NCBI GenBank assembly: GCA_963714125.1
Contig: OY970234.1
Location: forward strand, 2,418,001 to 2,482,000
Reading direction: 5' to 3'
Length of the DNA: 64,000 nucleotides
Source: CAWCAW01 sp963714125
GTDB taxonomy: Bacteria; Actinomycetota; Acidimicrobiia; Acidimicrobiales; UBA8190
Position numbers and translations under genes: made by a program. Positions 54,548 to 62,315 of this stretch are shown in pieces. Positions within the stretch are counted from its first letter, which is position 1. Every line of letters begins with the position of its first letter. The notes beneath the pieces are model-generated. The model did no database searches. It was given only the letters and a program-made list of their open reading frames with translations, and was not told the DNA's origin.

Positions 54548-55467
54548 AGCTGCGCCTGGCGCCTCCCGACACATTTCCGTGGGCCGCACCCACGTGGCCC
54601 AACTCAGTGCAGCGACCACTGCCCGAGCGCGACTTGGGAGTCGACTACCCCACCGAGTGGACTCGGCGCTATCCGGCTCGACTCCTGCGGGCCATGGTGC
54701 TCGACAATGTCACTCGCCCCCTCACCCACATCCTGGCCACCCCTCGGGTACGCGGGGCCGAGATGCTCGAGTCGCTGGAAGCGCCGGCCATCTTCGTGGC
54801 CAACCACACCAGCCACGTGGACACGGGATTGCTGCTGTCGGTGCTGCCCCTGCGGTTTCGTCACCGGGTTGTCGTGGCCGCCGCCGCCGACCACTTTTTT
54901 GATCGCCGCTGGAAGGCGCACCTGTGGGCGCTGTTGCTCGCCGGCATCCCCATCGAGCGCAAGAAGGTCAACCGACGCTCGGCCGACGTGGCCGCCACGC
55001 TGATCGGTGAAGGATGGAGCCTGCTCATCTTTCCCGAGGGCAGCCGCTCCCCCGATGGTTGGTTCCAGGAGTTTCGGGGCGGCGCTGCCTATCTGGCCAA
55101 GCGCACAGGACGAAAAGTGGTGCCCGTACATCTGGACGGCACCGGCCGGATTCTCCCCAAAGACGCCCACCGGCTCCGGCGCAGTCCGACCACCGTGACC
55201 TTCGGGACACCGCTTTCGTTGGCCGAGGGCGAGGACGCCCGCCGTTTCGAGGGACGCATCGAAACCACGCTCGCCGTCATGGCCGACGAAGCCCGTTCTG
55301 ATTGGTGGACGGCGCGCAAGCGCGCCGCGTCGGGCACCACCCCATCGCCACGCGGCCCGGTGGCAGCACCGTGGCGCCGGGCTTGGGCCCTGGGCCCGTC
55401 ACCGCACGACATCGACGAGGCCGATCCCGGTCGATGGGCGCTGACGAACGACAACGATCGTCGCTGA
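54544..55467 (+). CDS. 1-acylglycerol-3-phosphate acyltransferase-like (PlsC family)
   Basis: A 307-residue membrane-associated acyltransferase. The HX4D motif is NHTSHVDTGLL, the second block IPIERKKVNR, and the third FPEGSRSPDGWFQEF; the glycerol-phosphate-binding signature is thus intact. It would transfer an acyl group to a lysolipid or alcohol. ATG 54544 overlaps the LarA-like stop by four bases, as the last gene of the operon. Its end abuts the convergent MDMPI-like gene. Confidence 0.86.
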   Translation: MKLRLAPPDTFPWAAPTWPNSVQRPLPERDLGVDYPTEWTRRYPARLLRAMVLDNVTRPLTHILATPRVRGAEMLESLEAPAIFVANHTSHVDTGLLLSVLPLRFRHRVVVAAAADHFFDRRWKAHLWALLLAGIPIERKKVNRRSADVAATLIGEGWSLLIFPEGSRSPDGWFQEFRGGAAYLAKRTGRKVVPVHLDGTGRILPKDAHRLRRSPTTVTFGTPLSLAEGEDARRFEGRIETTLAVMADEARSDWWTARKRAASGTTPSPRGPVAAPWRRAWALGPSPHDIDEADPGRWALTNDNDRR

Positions 55468-56166
55468 TCAGCCGAACACGTTGAAACCGTCCGGAAGTGT
55501 GGCCCGGCCGCCCAGGGCGCGCAGCACCTGAATGCCGCGCCCGGTGTACTGGGCCGCCGCAGTCATGACTTGCAGGGTGAGCCGGGCCGCGGCCACGGGG
55601 ACGTCGGGATCGAGATGGCACGCATCGGCGACGTCGACTCCGTGGACGACCAGCTCCACGGTACGCGTGGCGAGATAGGTGGCGAAGGGGTGCGTCCCGA
55701 AGCGACTGACGAACACCGAACCGTTGGGGGCATGCACGACGAGGGCGACGACGCGCGCCACGAGCTGCCCCACGGCATCGGAAGGTTTTGCGCCCAGATC
55801 GACGCCGGCTTGACGGCCGCGCGCCGCCACCTGCACGTGGAGCTCCGGATTGTCATGCGTGCCGCGGAAGTATTCGCCGGCAGCGTCGACGGCTTGGGCC
55901 CAAGCGCCTGAGCCAGCCTCGAGGACTCTGTCCGCGTCGCCCGGATCGACGCGCAAGTACTCCTCCACCGTGACCAGGGCCCGGCTGGCGTGGCCCACAA
56001 GGTCTCTGACGTTCCACTCGCCCAGGCCGGGGTCATCCCATTGTCCGGGTTCGACCCGGGCCACAAGGTTTTCGAACCAGTGCGCGGCGGCGCTGAACAC
56101 GGCGACGGCATCACCGTCGCGCACGGGACGACCACCTTCATGGGCGGGACCCGGCTGGTCGTTCAT
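55468..56166 (-). CDS. Maleylpyruvate isomerase N-terminal (MDMPI/DinB-like) family protein
   Basis: A 232-residue four-helix DinB-like protein of the mycothiol-dependent maleylpyruvate isomerase family. Metal ligands seem to be LVGHASRALVTVEEYL (His and Glu) and VVHGVDVADACH (His). The start ATG 56166 overlaps the MurT-GatD stop (ATGA); the frame stays open to 56223 within that gene. Mycothiol- or metal-dependent thiol chemistry is the family role; the substrate is unknown. Confidence 0.78.
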   Translation of the reverse strand: MNDQPGPAHEGGRPVRDGDAVAVFSAAAHWFENLVARVEPGQWDDPGLGEWNVRDLVGHASRALVTVEEYLRVDPGDADRVLEAGSGAWAQAVDAAGEYFRGTHDNPELHVQVAARGRQAGVDLGAKPSDAVGQLVARVVALVVHAPNGSVFVSRFGTHPFATYLATRTVELVVHGVDVADACHLDPDVPVAAARLTLQVMTAAAQYTGRGIQVLRALGGRATLPDGFNVFG

Positions 56167-58337
56167 GCTCGCCGCAGGCGCACCAACGGGAGTCGACCCG
56201 CATCCCTGACGCCTCCTCCCCACGCAATCCCCAGGGCGCTCGCCAATCGTTCGGCGCGCAGTGCCGTCTCCTCGACGTCCTCCAGGGGTTCCAGAACGCT
56301 TCCCATGGCCATAGCCAACAGCATGTCGGCCAGTGCCGGGTTGCGGGCCAACACCGGACCGTGCAGATAGGTGCCGATCACGCGGCCGGCCCGGGCTCCT
56401 TCGGTGGCCGCTCCCCCGCGCCCGACACCGTTGCCTACCCCGACGCGCACCGTGGCCAGCGGCGCGGCCCCGGCGCCAAGGCGAGTAACCCCGGAGTGGT
56501 TCTCGAAACCCGTCAGCCGAGGGACAACGATGGGATCGGTCACGTCGGCAACCGGCACAGGATCGGCCACCACCTCGCCCACTGCTCGAGGGCCGTTGCC
56601 CTTGGTGGTGACGATGTCGAGCAGTCCAAGGCCGTCATAAGCGCGGCCGTCAGGCCCGGCGAAGACCTGACCGACGATCTGATATCCGGCACAGACGGCC
56701 AGAACCACCGCCCCCGCCGACACCGCGCCAGCAAGACCACCGTCGCAAAGGCGTTGCGCAGACCGCACCTGCGGTCCGTCTTCTCCTCCTCCGAGGCAGT
56801 ACACATCGGCCGACGTCGGCAGCGGGGCATCTGACGAGGCCAGAACCAGTTCCGTGGGAATGTCACGCAAGCCGGCCCGGCCCGCCAGCACCAACCCGTT
56901 GCCGCCGTCTCCATAGGTGCCCAGCAGATCGGGATGGACGACCACTACGCGCAACGTCGATGGTCCTGCCGACCTTCGGCGTCTACGAGGGAGCGCCCCG
57001 TTCGATTCGGCCCCGTTTGATTCGGCCCCGTTTGTCGTCACCACGGCCGGCACCACACTCATGGGCGCCGGGGTCCCGATGGCCGAGGCATCGGCACGAG
57101 CCAACCGCCCGCGTAGATCCTGGAACGCCGTGTAGTTGCCGACGTAGTCGACCCGCGCCGAACCCGCCTCCCGCAGGGCATCCAACTGATCCTCGACGGT
57201 CGTGTGGGGCACGCCGGCGTGGCGCAAGCGCACCGCCAAGTCCCGGCAGCGCTCGCCGGTGGCCACCACCAGGCGCGGCGCCAATCGCTCAAAAGGCACA
57301 TCCCACAACCACGACGGATCGTGACCGTCCGGCACACGCGCGTTGATGCCGATGACAACCGGATCGCGCCCCGACTCGAGCAGGCCGAGCAGCTCGGCCC
57401 AACCGGCCGGGTTCTTAGCCAAGAGGAGCCGCGTGGTGATCCCGGCGTAGTCGACCATGGCAAAACGCCCTTCGACTTCGGTGAGCGCCGACATCGAGGC
57501 CACGGCGTCGCCGAGGTCGACCCCGAGTACCTCAGCCGTCGCCGCCGCCATGGCGGCATTGGCCCGATTGAAGCGCCCGGGGAGGGCCAGCTCCACCGGA
57601 ATGCACCGACCATCGCTCGTGACGAGATCGTCTCCCTGTAACGCCATGTCCGGCTCGGGACGGCGAAAGCCGCACTCACACCACCAATCGCCGGCGTCAA
57701 AGGTGATAGCGCCGTCGCACACCGGGCACCCCACGGCGTCGGCCCGCCACATGGCGCCGGCCGCCACCCATCGCCGGCGTGTCGCTTCGCCCGCCGCCCA
57801 CGCCACCAACGGGTCGTCGACGTTGGCCACCACGGTCGTGCCGTCGAGGCCGCTCAGGGCTCGACGCCAACGGCCCGCCACCATGCGGACTTCGCTGACC
57901 CGGTCGAGTTGGTCGCGCGACAAGTTGAGCAACGTGACGGCTTTGGGCGCGGTGGTGCGGGCCACCGTGCTCAGGTACGCCTCGTCTACTTCGAGCACCG
58001 CCGTCGTGCCCGGCGCGCTGTCGGCCAAGGCGGCAGCCAGTCCTCCGGGGAGGTTGGCGCCCGCCGACGAGGTGGCCACCTGCCCTGGCCCGCCCATGGC
58101 GCAGGCCAACAGGCGGGTGGTGGTGGTTTTGCCGTTGGTGCCGCTTACCAGCGCCACCTCGCGGCCGACGGCCAAATGGGCCAGGAGCCGGGGATCGATC
58201 AGCAGTCCGACCCGTCCGCCGATGACTGAGCCCCCACCGCGACCGAGACGCCGGGAGGTACCGCCCACCGCCACGGCGGCTCGCGCCGCCAGCCGGGCGC
58301 TCCACGGCAACGCCGGGACGCCTTCGGCGTTGCTCAC
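56163..58337 (-). CDS. MurT-GatD fusion: lipid II isoglutaminyl synthase in one chain
   Basis: A 724-residue protein joining MurT and GatD, which amidate D-Glu of lipid II in peptidoglycan precursors. The MurT part (1-415) has the Mur ligase P-loop GTNGKTTT (66-73), the zinc ribbon Cys204-x2-Cys207 and Cys220-x-Cys222, and LWDVPFE with the catalytic Asp (about 346). The GatD part (about 460-724) is a CobB/CobQ-like glutaminase with Cys549 in AVCAGYQ and His in YLHGP. Normally these are two proteins encoded by neighbouring genes (murT first). A linker (NGAESNGAES, then RRRRR) joins them. Coupled to the HAD-PlsC gene and to the MDMPI-like gene. Confidence 0.88.
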   Translation of the reverse strand: MSNAEGVPALPWSARLAARAAVAVGGTSRRLGRGGGSVIGGRVGLLIDPRLLAHLAVGREVALVSGTNGKTTTTRLLACAMGGPGQVATSSAGANLPGGLAAALADSAPGTTAVLEVDEAYLSTVARTTAPKAVTLLNLSRDQLDRVSEVRMVAGRWRRALSGLDGTTVVANVDDPLVAWAAGEATRRRWVAAGAMWRADAVGCPVCDGAITFDAGDWWCECGFRRPEPDMALQGDDLVTSDGRCIPVELALPGRFNRANAAMAAATAEVLGVDLGDAVASMSALTEVEGRFAMVDYAGITTRLLLAKNPAGWAELLGLLESGRDPVVIGINARVPDGHDPSWLWDVPFERLAPRLVVATGERCRDLAVRLRHAGVPHTTVEDQLDALREAGSARVDYVGNYTAFQDLRGRLARADASAIGTPAPMSVVPAVVTTNGAESNGAESNGALPRRRRRSAGPSTLRVVVVHPDLLGTYGDGGNGLVLAGRAGLRDIPTELVLASSDAPLPTSADVYCLGGGEDGPQVRSAQRLCDGGLAGAVSAGAVVLAVCAGYQIVGQVFAGPDGRAYDGLGLLDIVTTKGNGPRAVGEVVADPVPVADVTDPIVVPRLTGFENHSGVTRLGAGAAPLATVRVGVGNGVGRGGAATEGARAGRVIGTYLHGPVLARNPALADMLLAMAMGSVLEPLEDVEETALRAERLASALGIAWGGGVRDAGRLPLVRLRRA
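57001..57030. repeat. Tandem 15-bp repeat encoding the MurT-GatD linker
   Basis: Two copies of a 15-base unit (core GATTCGGCCCCG) with one mismatch, in frame with the coding sequence. It encodes the repeated Glu-Ser-Asn-Gly-Ala units of the linker between the two domains. In-frame length change by slippage would alter only linker length. Confidence 0.6.
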
Positions 58338-59779
58338 GACGAAGCGTGCCCCGGCGGAAGCGTGCGGGCCAGTTCTTCCGCCGACGGTTCGTGGCGCACC
58401 TTGGCCTCGTCAGGGAGAAGTTCGGTGATGGCCGTCATGATGCTGCGGGTGTCCGCGGCGGCGTCTTGCAACCCCAATGCCACGGGACGCCCGACGCGCA
58501 CACGTACCAGCGGAGGGTGGACGATGCCGGTGACGTTAGGTACCCGGCTCGAGCGGGGCCACACACACTCGGTGCCCCACAACCCGATGGGAATAACGGG
58601 GGCGGCGGTATTGGCAGCCAGGCGCGCCGTGCCAGTCTTCCCCGTGAGCACCGGGTCGAAGAAGGCCGCGCCCCGGGGGATGGTGCCTTGGGGAAGCACG
58701 ACGACGACCTCGCCAGCTTCAAGGGCACGCTGCGCGTCGCGCAAAGGCTGATCGGATCGTCCGGCCCGGTCCACGCTGATGCCACCCAGGGCGCGGGCGA
58801 TTTGTCCCACGATGGGCGCGTCGAATATCTCGCGTTTGCCGAGGAAGCGCACCGGTCGCCCCAAGCGGGCGGCCACGATGGCCAACGCCACCACGTCGAA
58901 GTAACTGCGATGGTTGGCGGCTAGGAGCACCGGTCCACGCGACGGAATCTCCTCGAGGCCGGCAATGTCGAAGCGCGCATAGGGGAACAGCTCAGGGCGA
59001 ACGACGGGCCGCAGCGCGTGGTACGGCTCCCAACCCAAGACCTTCGGGACCCCGGCGGGCCGATCCCAATGCGTCACCGGCCACCGCACGGCCCGAGCCA
59101 AGGCCCGGAGACGCGGGTCGGGGTTCACGGGATGGGGATGCCCTACGGCGCGCAGCAACGGCACATCGAAGACGCTGTCGGAGTAGGCGTAACTCTTGGC
59201 CAGATCGAAGTTCCGTTCCGACGCCAGGCGCCGAACCGCGGTCAGCTTTCCGGTAGCCCACACGAACTCGCCGTCGATTCCCCCCGTGAAGCGTCCATCA
59301 GCTTGGGAATAGCGCGTGGCCAGGACATGGTCGAACCCCATCAACTCGGCGAAGGGCGTGATGAGATCGATGGGCGACGTCGTGGCCAGGACCAGGGCGC
59401 GACCCGCAGCGCGATGCTCGGCCAGCACAGCCGGCGCGTACGGCTGCACCAGATCAGCCAGCCCTGGTGCTGCGCTCACTCCGGCCCGGCGTACGGCATC
59501 GACCGACCAGCCTTTGACGAAGTGGGCGGCGGCCCGCACCATGGCCATAAAGGCGAGCGACTCACCCATGACGTCGTAGGCGCCGTAGATGAACCTCTCG
59601 CCCGGAATAGACGGCCGCCCCTCGAAGAGCCCTTCGGCGTGCATGGCGGCGCTCAGGACGAGACCACTGGCCCCCCGGAGCAATGTCCGGTCGAGATCAA
59701 CGAAGACGGCTTCATCGGAGGGCGTGGCCGAGAGCCTGGACGCCGTCTGACCCGGGCCCGATGTCCGACCTTTCGCCAT
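58334..59779 (-). CDS. HAD-IB hydrolase fused to PlsC-type acyltransferase
   Basis: A 481-residue fusion from ATG 59779 (GTG 59788 is also possible). The N-terminal HAD-IB domain has DLDRTLL at 28-34, the Thr/Ser motif ATTSPID, and SDSVFDVPLLRAVG. The PlsC domain (about 270-480) has NHRSYFDV (HX4D), RFLGKREIF and LPQGTIPRG in place of PEGTRS. Mycobacteria encode a similar HAD-PlsC fusion for phosphatidic acid synthesis. The second fusion at 49 kb shares this HAD type. Coupled to MurT-GatD by ATGA. Confidence 0.85.
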   Translation of the reverse strand: MAKGRTSGPGQTASRLSATPSDEAVFVDLDRTLLRGASGLVLSAAMHAEGLFEGRPSIPGERFIYGAYDVMGESLAFMAMVRAAAHFVKGWSVDAVRRAGVSAAPGLADLVQPYAPAVLAEHRAAGRALVLATTSPIDLITPFAELMGFDHVLATRYSQADGRFTGGIDGEFVWATGKLTAVRRLASERNFDLAKSYAYSDSVFDVPLLRAVGHPHPVNPDPRLRALARAVRWPVTHWDRPAGVPKVLGWEPYHALRPVVRPELFPYARFDIAGLEEIPSRGPVLLAANHRSYFDVVALAIVAARLGRPVRFLGKREIFDAPIVGQIARALGGISVDRAGRSDQPLRDAQRALEAGEVVVVLPQGTIPRGAAFFDPVLTGKTGTARLAANTAAPVIPIGLWGTECVWPRSSRVPNVTGIVHPPLVRVRVGRPVALGLQDAAADTRSIMTAITELLPDEAKVRHEPSAEELARTLPPGHASS

Positions 59780-59857
59780 GCCACGCACGATACCGCTCGG
59801 AATTGGACGCGCTCACTTTTGCATGCGCGTCCGAGAACGATCAGGGGGCTTACGCGG

Positions 59858-59890
59858 CGAAGGGACCGGAGGGGGGGCCCGGTCCCTTCG
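59858..59890. other. Strong 12-bp inverted repeat (hairpin) upstream of HAD-PlsC
   Basis: CGAAGGGACCGG and CCGGTCCCTTCG are perfect complements around a nine-base G-rich loop. No T-run follows on either strand, so it does not look like a standard terminator. It may be a leader hairpin of the minus-strand mRNA or a protein site. Confidence 0.6.
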
Positions 59891-59977
59891 CACCGACTCG
59901 ACAGGAAACGGAGGGGGGCGCCTCTTCCTGTGGTCTGTGACCCATTCTGCGGGATCCGACGTGATCAGTCAAACAGC

Positions 59978-60004
59978 TATTACAGATTTGTGGTATCACT
60001 AATA
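59978..60004. promoter_or_regulatory. Possible LysR operator
   Basis: TATTA and TAATA form the ends of a 27-base imperfect dyad just before the LysR ATG at 60008; GTGAT (59961-59965) and ATCAC (59995-59999) form a second, wider pair. T-N11-A type dyads are usual for LysR sites. TATCAC at 59994-59999 could be a -10 box. Confidence 0.4.
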
Positions 60005-60007
60005 CCG

Positions 60008-60976
60008 ATGGAGGTCCGCCACCTGCAAGCCCTGGTGGCCGTTTCGGAGAACGGTTCGTTCTCGGCCGCCGCTGACTCGTTGGGAACCGTGCAATCCAAC
60101 GTGTCGGCCCATGTGGCCCGGCTGGAGAAGGAACTCGGCACGCAGCTCGTGCAGCGCTCTGGGGGGCGTTTGACCCCCGAGGGCGAAGTGGTGGTGGCGC
60201 GTGCCTACCGGGTCCTGGGCGAGATCGAGGCATTGACGGCCGATTTGGGGGCGTTGCGCGAGGAGGTTGGAGGTACCGTCCGCGCCGGCATGATCGGCAC
60301 CACGGCGCGCTGGCTCGTCCCCCTTCTGCTGTCGGACCTCGCCATTCGGCACCCGAAGCTCCGCATGCTCGTGGCCGATGGCACCACCGCCGCCCTCGAG
60401 CTCCAACTGGCCGCGGGCCGATTCGATCTGGCTGTACTCACCTTCCCGGTTCCCGGGCGCGACCTCACCTTCGAACCGTTGTTCGAAGAGGACCTCGTCC
60501 TGGTCGTCGCGCTGGACGACGATCCCCTATCCGGGGCGAGCCATGTGTCGCTCGCCGATCTGGCTCGTTTCGAGCTTCTGCTCCCCTCGCCCGGCACACA
60601 GTTCAGATCCGAGATCGAAGCGGCCGTGCGGCCGGCGGGGATCAAGCTGCGGCCCCGCGCCGAGATCGACGGCGTGCGCCTGCTGGCCTCGCTCACCTTT
60701 GAGGGTTACGGCCCCGCCATCCTTCCCGCCGCGGCGGTGCCACCCCACCTCTTGGATCGGTTTCGCCTCGTCAAGGTCGACGATCTCCCGCCCCGGCGGG
60801 TGGGTCTCTCCACCCGCAGTCGCGGCATGCCGTCCGCCCCCGCTCGTGCCGTCATCGCCGCCCTGCAACGGTTGCTGGCGACGTCGGAGGACCTTCCTGT
60901 CGGCCTGCATCCCGCCATCCCCGATGCCATGCGCCCCGAAGGTGCCGTGCGCCTGTTCGGTGTGCCCAACGGGTGA
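60008..60976 (+). CDS. LysR family transcriptional regulator
   Basis: A 322-residue LysR regulator. The HTH is EVRHLQALVAVSENGSFSAAADSLGTVQSNVSAHVARLEKELGTQL; the effector domain follows, with RAGMIGTTARWLVPLLL and FEGYGPAILPAAAVPP. The start ATG 60008 is the usual MEVRHL; the frame upstream to 59018 is unrelated. Divergent from the HAD-PlsC gene, which may be its target. The next gene (GNAT) is convergent. Confidence 0.9.
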   Translation: MEVRHLQALVAVSENGSFSAAADSLGTVQSNVSAHVARLEKELGTQLVQRSGGRLTPEGEVVVARAYRVLGEIEALTADLGALREEVGGTVRAGMIGTTARWLVPLLLSDLAIRHPKLRMLVADGTTAALELQLAAGRFDLAVLTFPVPGRDLTFEPLFEEDLVLVVALDDDPLSGASHVSLADLARFELLLPSPGTQFRSEIEAAVRPAGIKLRPRAEIDGVRLLASLTFEGYGPAILPAAAVPPHLLDRFRLVKVDDLPPRRVGLSTRSRGMPSAPARAVIAALQRLLATSEDLPVGLHPAIPDAMRPEGAVRLFGVPNG

Positions 60977-60998
60977 GCCGACGCACAGCTCGGCCCAC

Positions 60999-61625
60999 TC
61001 AGTTGGCGGGCCGCGCCTCTCGCCACATCAGCCACAACGTGGGGCCGCCTTTGGGCGTATGGATCTCACCGGTCACCTCGAACCCAAAGCGGGCGTAAAA
61101 CGCGAGGTTGCGTTCCTTGGACGACTCCAGATAGGCGGGGAGCCCTTCCGCGTCCACTTTCTCCAGAACGCTACGCACGAGCGAGGAGCCGATGCCCTGC
61201 CCCTGGCGATCGGGATCAGTGCCCAGTGTGGCCAGATACCAGTGCGTCTCCCGGGGTCGGGCTCGGTCGACAGCGGCGAGCAGGCGACCGGCATCGGGAC
61301 CGCGACGGCCGAGGCCGACGAGAAACGGAACCACCGGCAACAAATGCAGGAGCTCGCTCAGCCCGGGCCGCGCCTTGTCCGGGGGTGCCCACAACGCGGC
61401 TCCGCCGAGGTCGTTCGTGGTCCACACTTCGTCACGGCCCTGATACATGTGACGCAACTGGACCGCGAAGAAGCGCCGCAGTCCCATCCGCCGGCGACGG
61501 TCACCGGGAAACAGGAAGTTCGGCACAGGGTCATCGTCAAAAGCGCGGGCCAACACCTTGACCAATGCTCCAACATCGGCCGGGTCGGCTCGGCGGACAA
61601 CCGGCACGGCGGGGCGGGAATTCAC
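60999..61625 (-). CDS. GNAT family N-acetyltransferase
   Basis: A 208-residue GNAT enzyme. The acetyl-CoA loop is DRQGQGIGSSLVRSVL, followed by AYLESSKERNLAFYARFGFEV. The N-terminal RRADPADVGALVKVLARAFDDDPV is a common actinobacterial pattern. GTG 61625 is chosen because the frame above overlaps yqgE; the ribosome site is weak. 25 bases separate it from the yqgE stop, so a joint transcript is likely. Confidence 0.83.
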   Translation of the reverse strand: MNSRPAVPVVRRADPADVGALVKVLARAFDDDPVPNFLFPGDRRRRMGLRRFFAVQLRHMYQGRDEVWTTNDLGGAALWAPPDKARPGLSELLHLLPVVPFLVGLGRRGPDAGRLLAAVDRARPRETHWYLATLGTDPDRQGQGIGSSLVRSVLEKVDAEGLPAYLESSKERNLAFYARFGFEVTGEIHTPKGGPTLWLMWREARPAN

Positions 61626-61650
61626 GCGCGCAGCTTGGCGCACCGGGAAC

Positions 61651-62202
61651 TCAGTTGACCAACGGGCTGGGCGGATACGTGGCCAATAAGGCCAGTCGTC
61701 CAGGTTGACGTCGCAAAACATCGTGCCACTGCCGCTCGGGGTCGGCCACAAAGACATCGTCGGCCTCGGCGTCGACGACGAACCAGGCTCCTTCGTCGAT
61801 TTCCTCTTCGAGCTGACCCGAAGACCACCCGGCGTAGCCGGAGAACAGGCGGGCCCCGGTGAGCGCGCCGGGCAGGTCAGAAGGAGACAGCGCCAGGTCG
61901 ACGGTCACGACGCCTTCGAAGAGCTCCTGCCCGCCGCTGTCATCGGCGGCGCCTCCGGCGCGAGCTAGTCCGATGATGGCGTCGCGCGCCACCGGCCCGC
62001 CGCGAAAGAGGACCCCGGGGGGAGCCAGGTCGACCTGGTCTTGCCACGGCTCGAGTATCTCGTCGACGGGCACGCCCGTAGGTCGGTTGAGCACGACCCC
62101 AAAGGCACCTTCGGGGCCCCGGTCGAGTAGCAGCACCACGGACCGTTCGAAGTTCGAGTCAGCCAGGCGAGGCGACGCCACCAGCAGTGTCGAGGTGGAC
62201 AT
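61651..62202 (-). CDS. YqgE/AlgH family protein
   Basis: A 183-residue protein of the YqgE/AlgH (DUF179) family, function not settled. The family start MSTSTLLVASPRLADSNFERSVVLLL, the GAFGVVLNRPTG stretch, and RLFSGYAGWSSGQLEEEI are all present. ATG 62202 is used; TTG 62205 is adjacent. Divergent from the LigD-type polymerase gene. Confidence 0.92.
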   Translation of the reverse strand: MSTSTLLVASPRLADSNFERSVVLLLDRGPEGAFGVVLNRPTGVPVDEILEPWQDQVDLAPPGVLFRGGPVARDAIIGLARAGGAADDSGGQELFEGVVTVDLALSPSDLPGALTGARLFSGYAGWSSGQLEEEIDEGAWFVVDAEADDVFVADPERQWHDVLRRQPGRLALLATYPPSPLVN

Positions 62203-62315
62203 CAAGATGGCGGTGCACTCGGAGGCGACGTCACGACGCTCCTATTCTCGCTCGCCCAGCAGCCTTGGGTGGACCAATAACGGTTGTCACTGCCGTTGCG
62301 GGTATACAACACAGC

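Larger units (their letters stand above)
59780..60007. promoter_or_regulatory. Divergent region, HAD-PlsC / LysR
   Basis: A 228-base gap between diverging genes. It holds a strong GC-rich hairpin (59858-59890) and a dyad next to the LysR start (59978-60004). The hairpin lies about 80 bases upstream of the HAD-PlsC start and may be in its 5' leader. Promoter boxes not certain. Confidence 0.5.

Noticed and set aside
56163..58337. The MurT-GatD frame as an ordinary Mur ligase with a long tail
   Set aside because: The second half has a full glutaminase Cys and His and the DLLGTYGDGGN start of GatD.
59018..60007. Extension of the LysR frame upstream of 60008
   Set aside because: Overlaps the HAD-PlsC gene on the other strand and has no LysR-like sequence; the standard start is MEVRHL.
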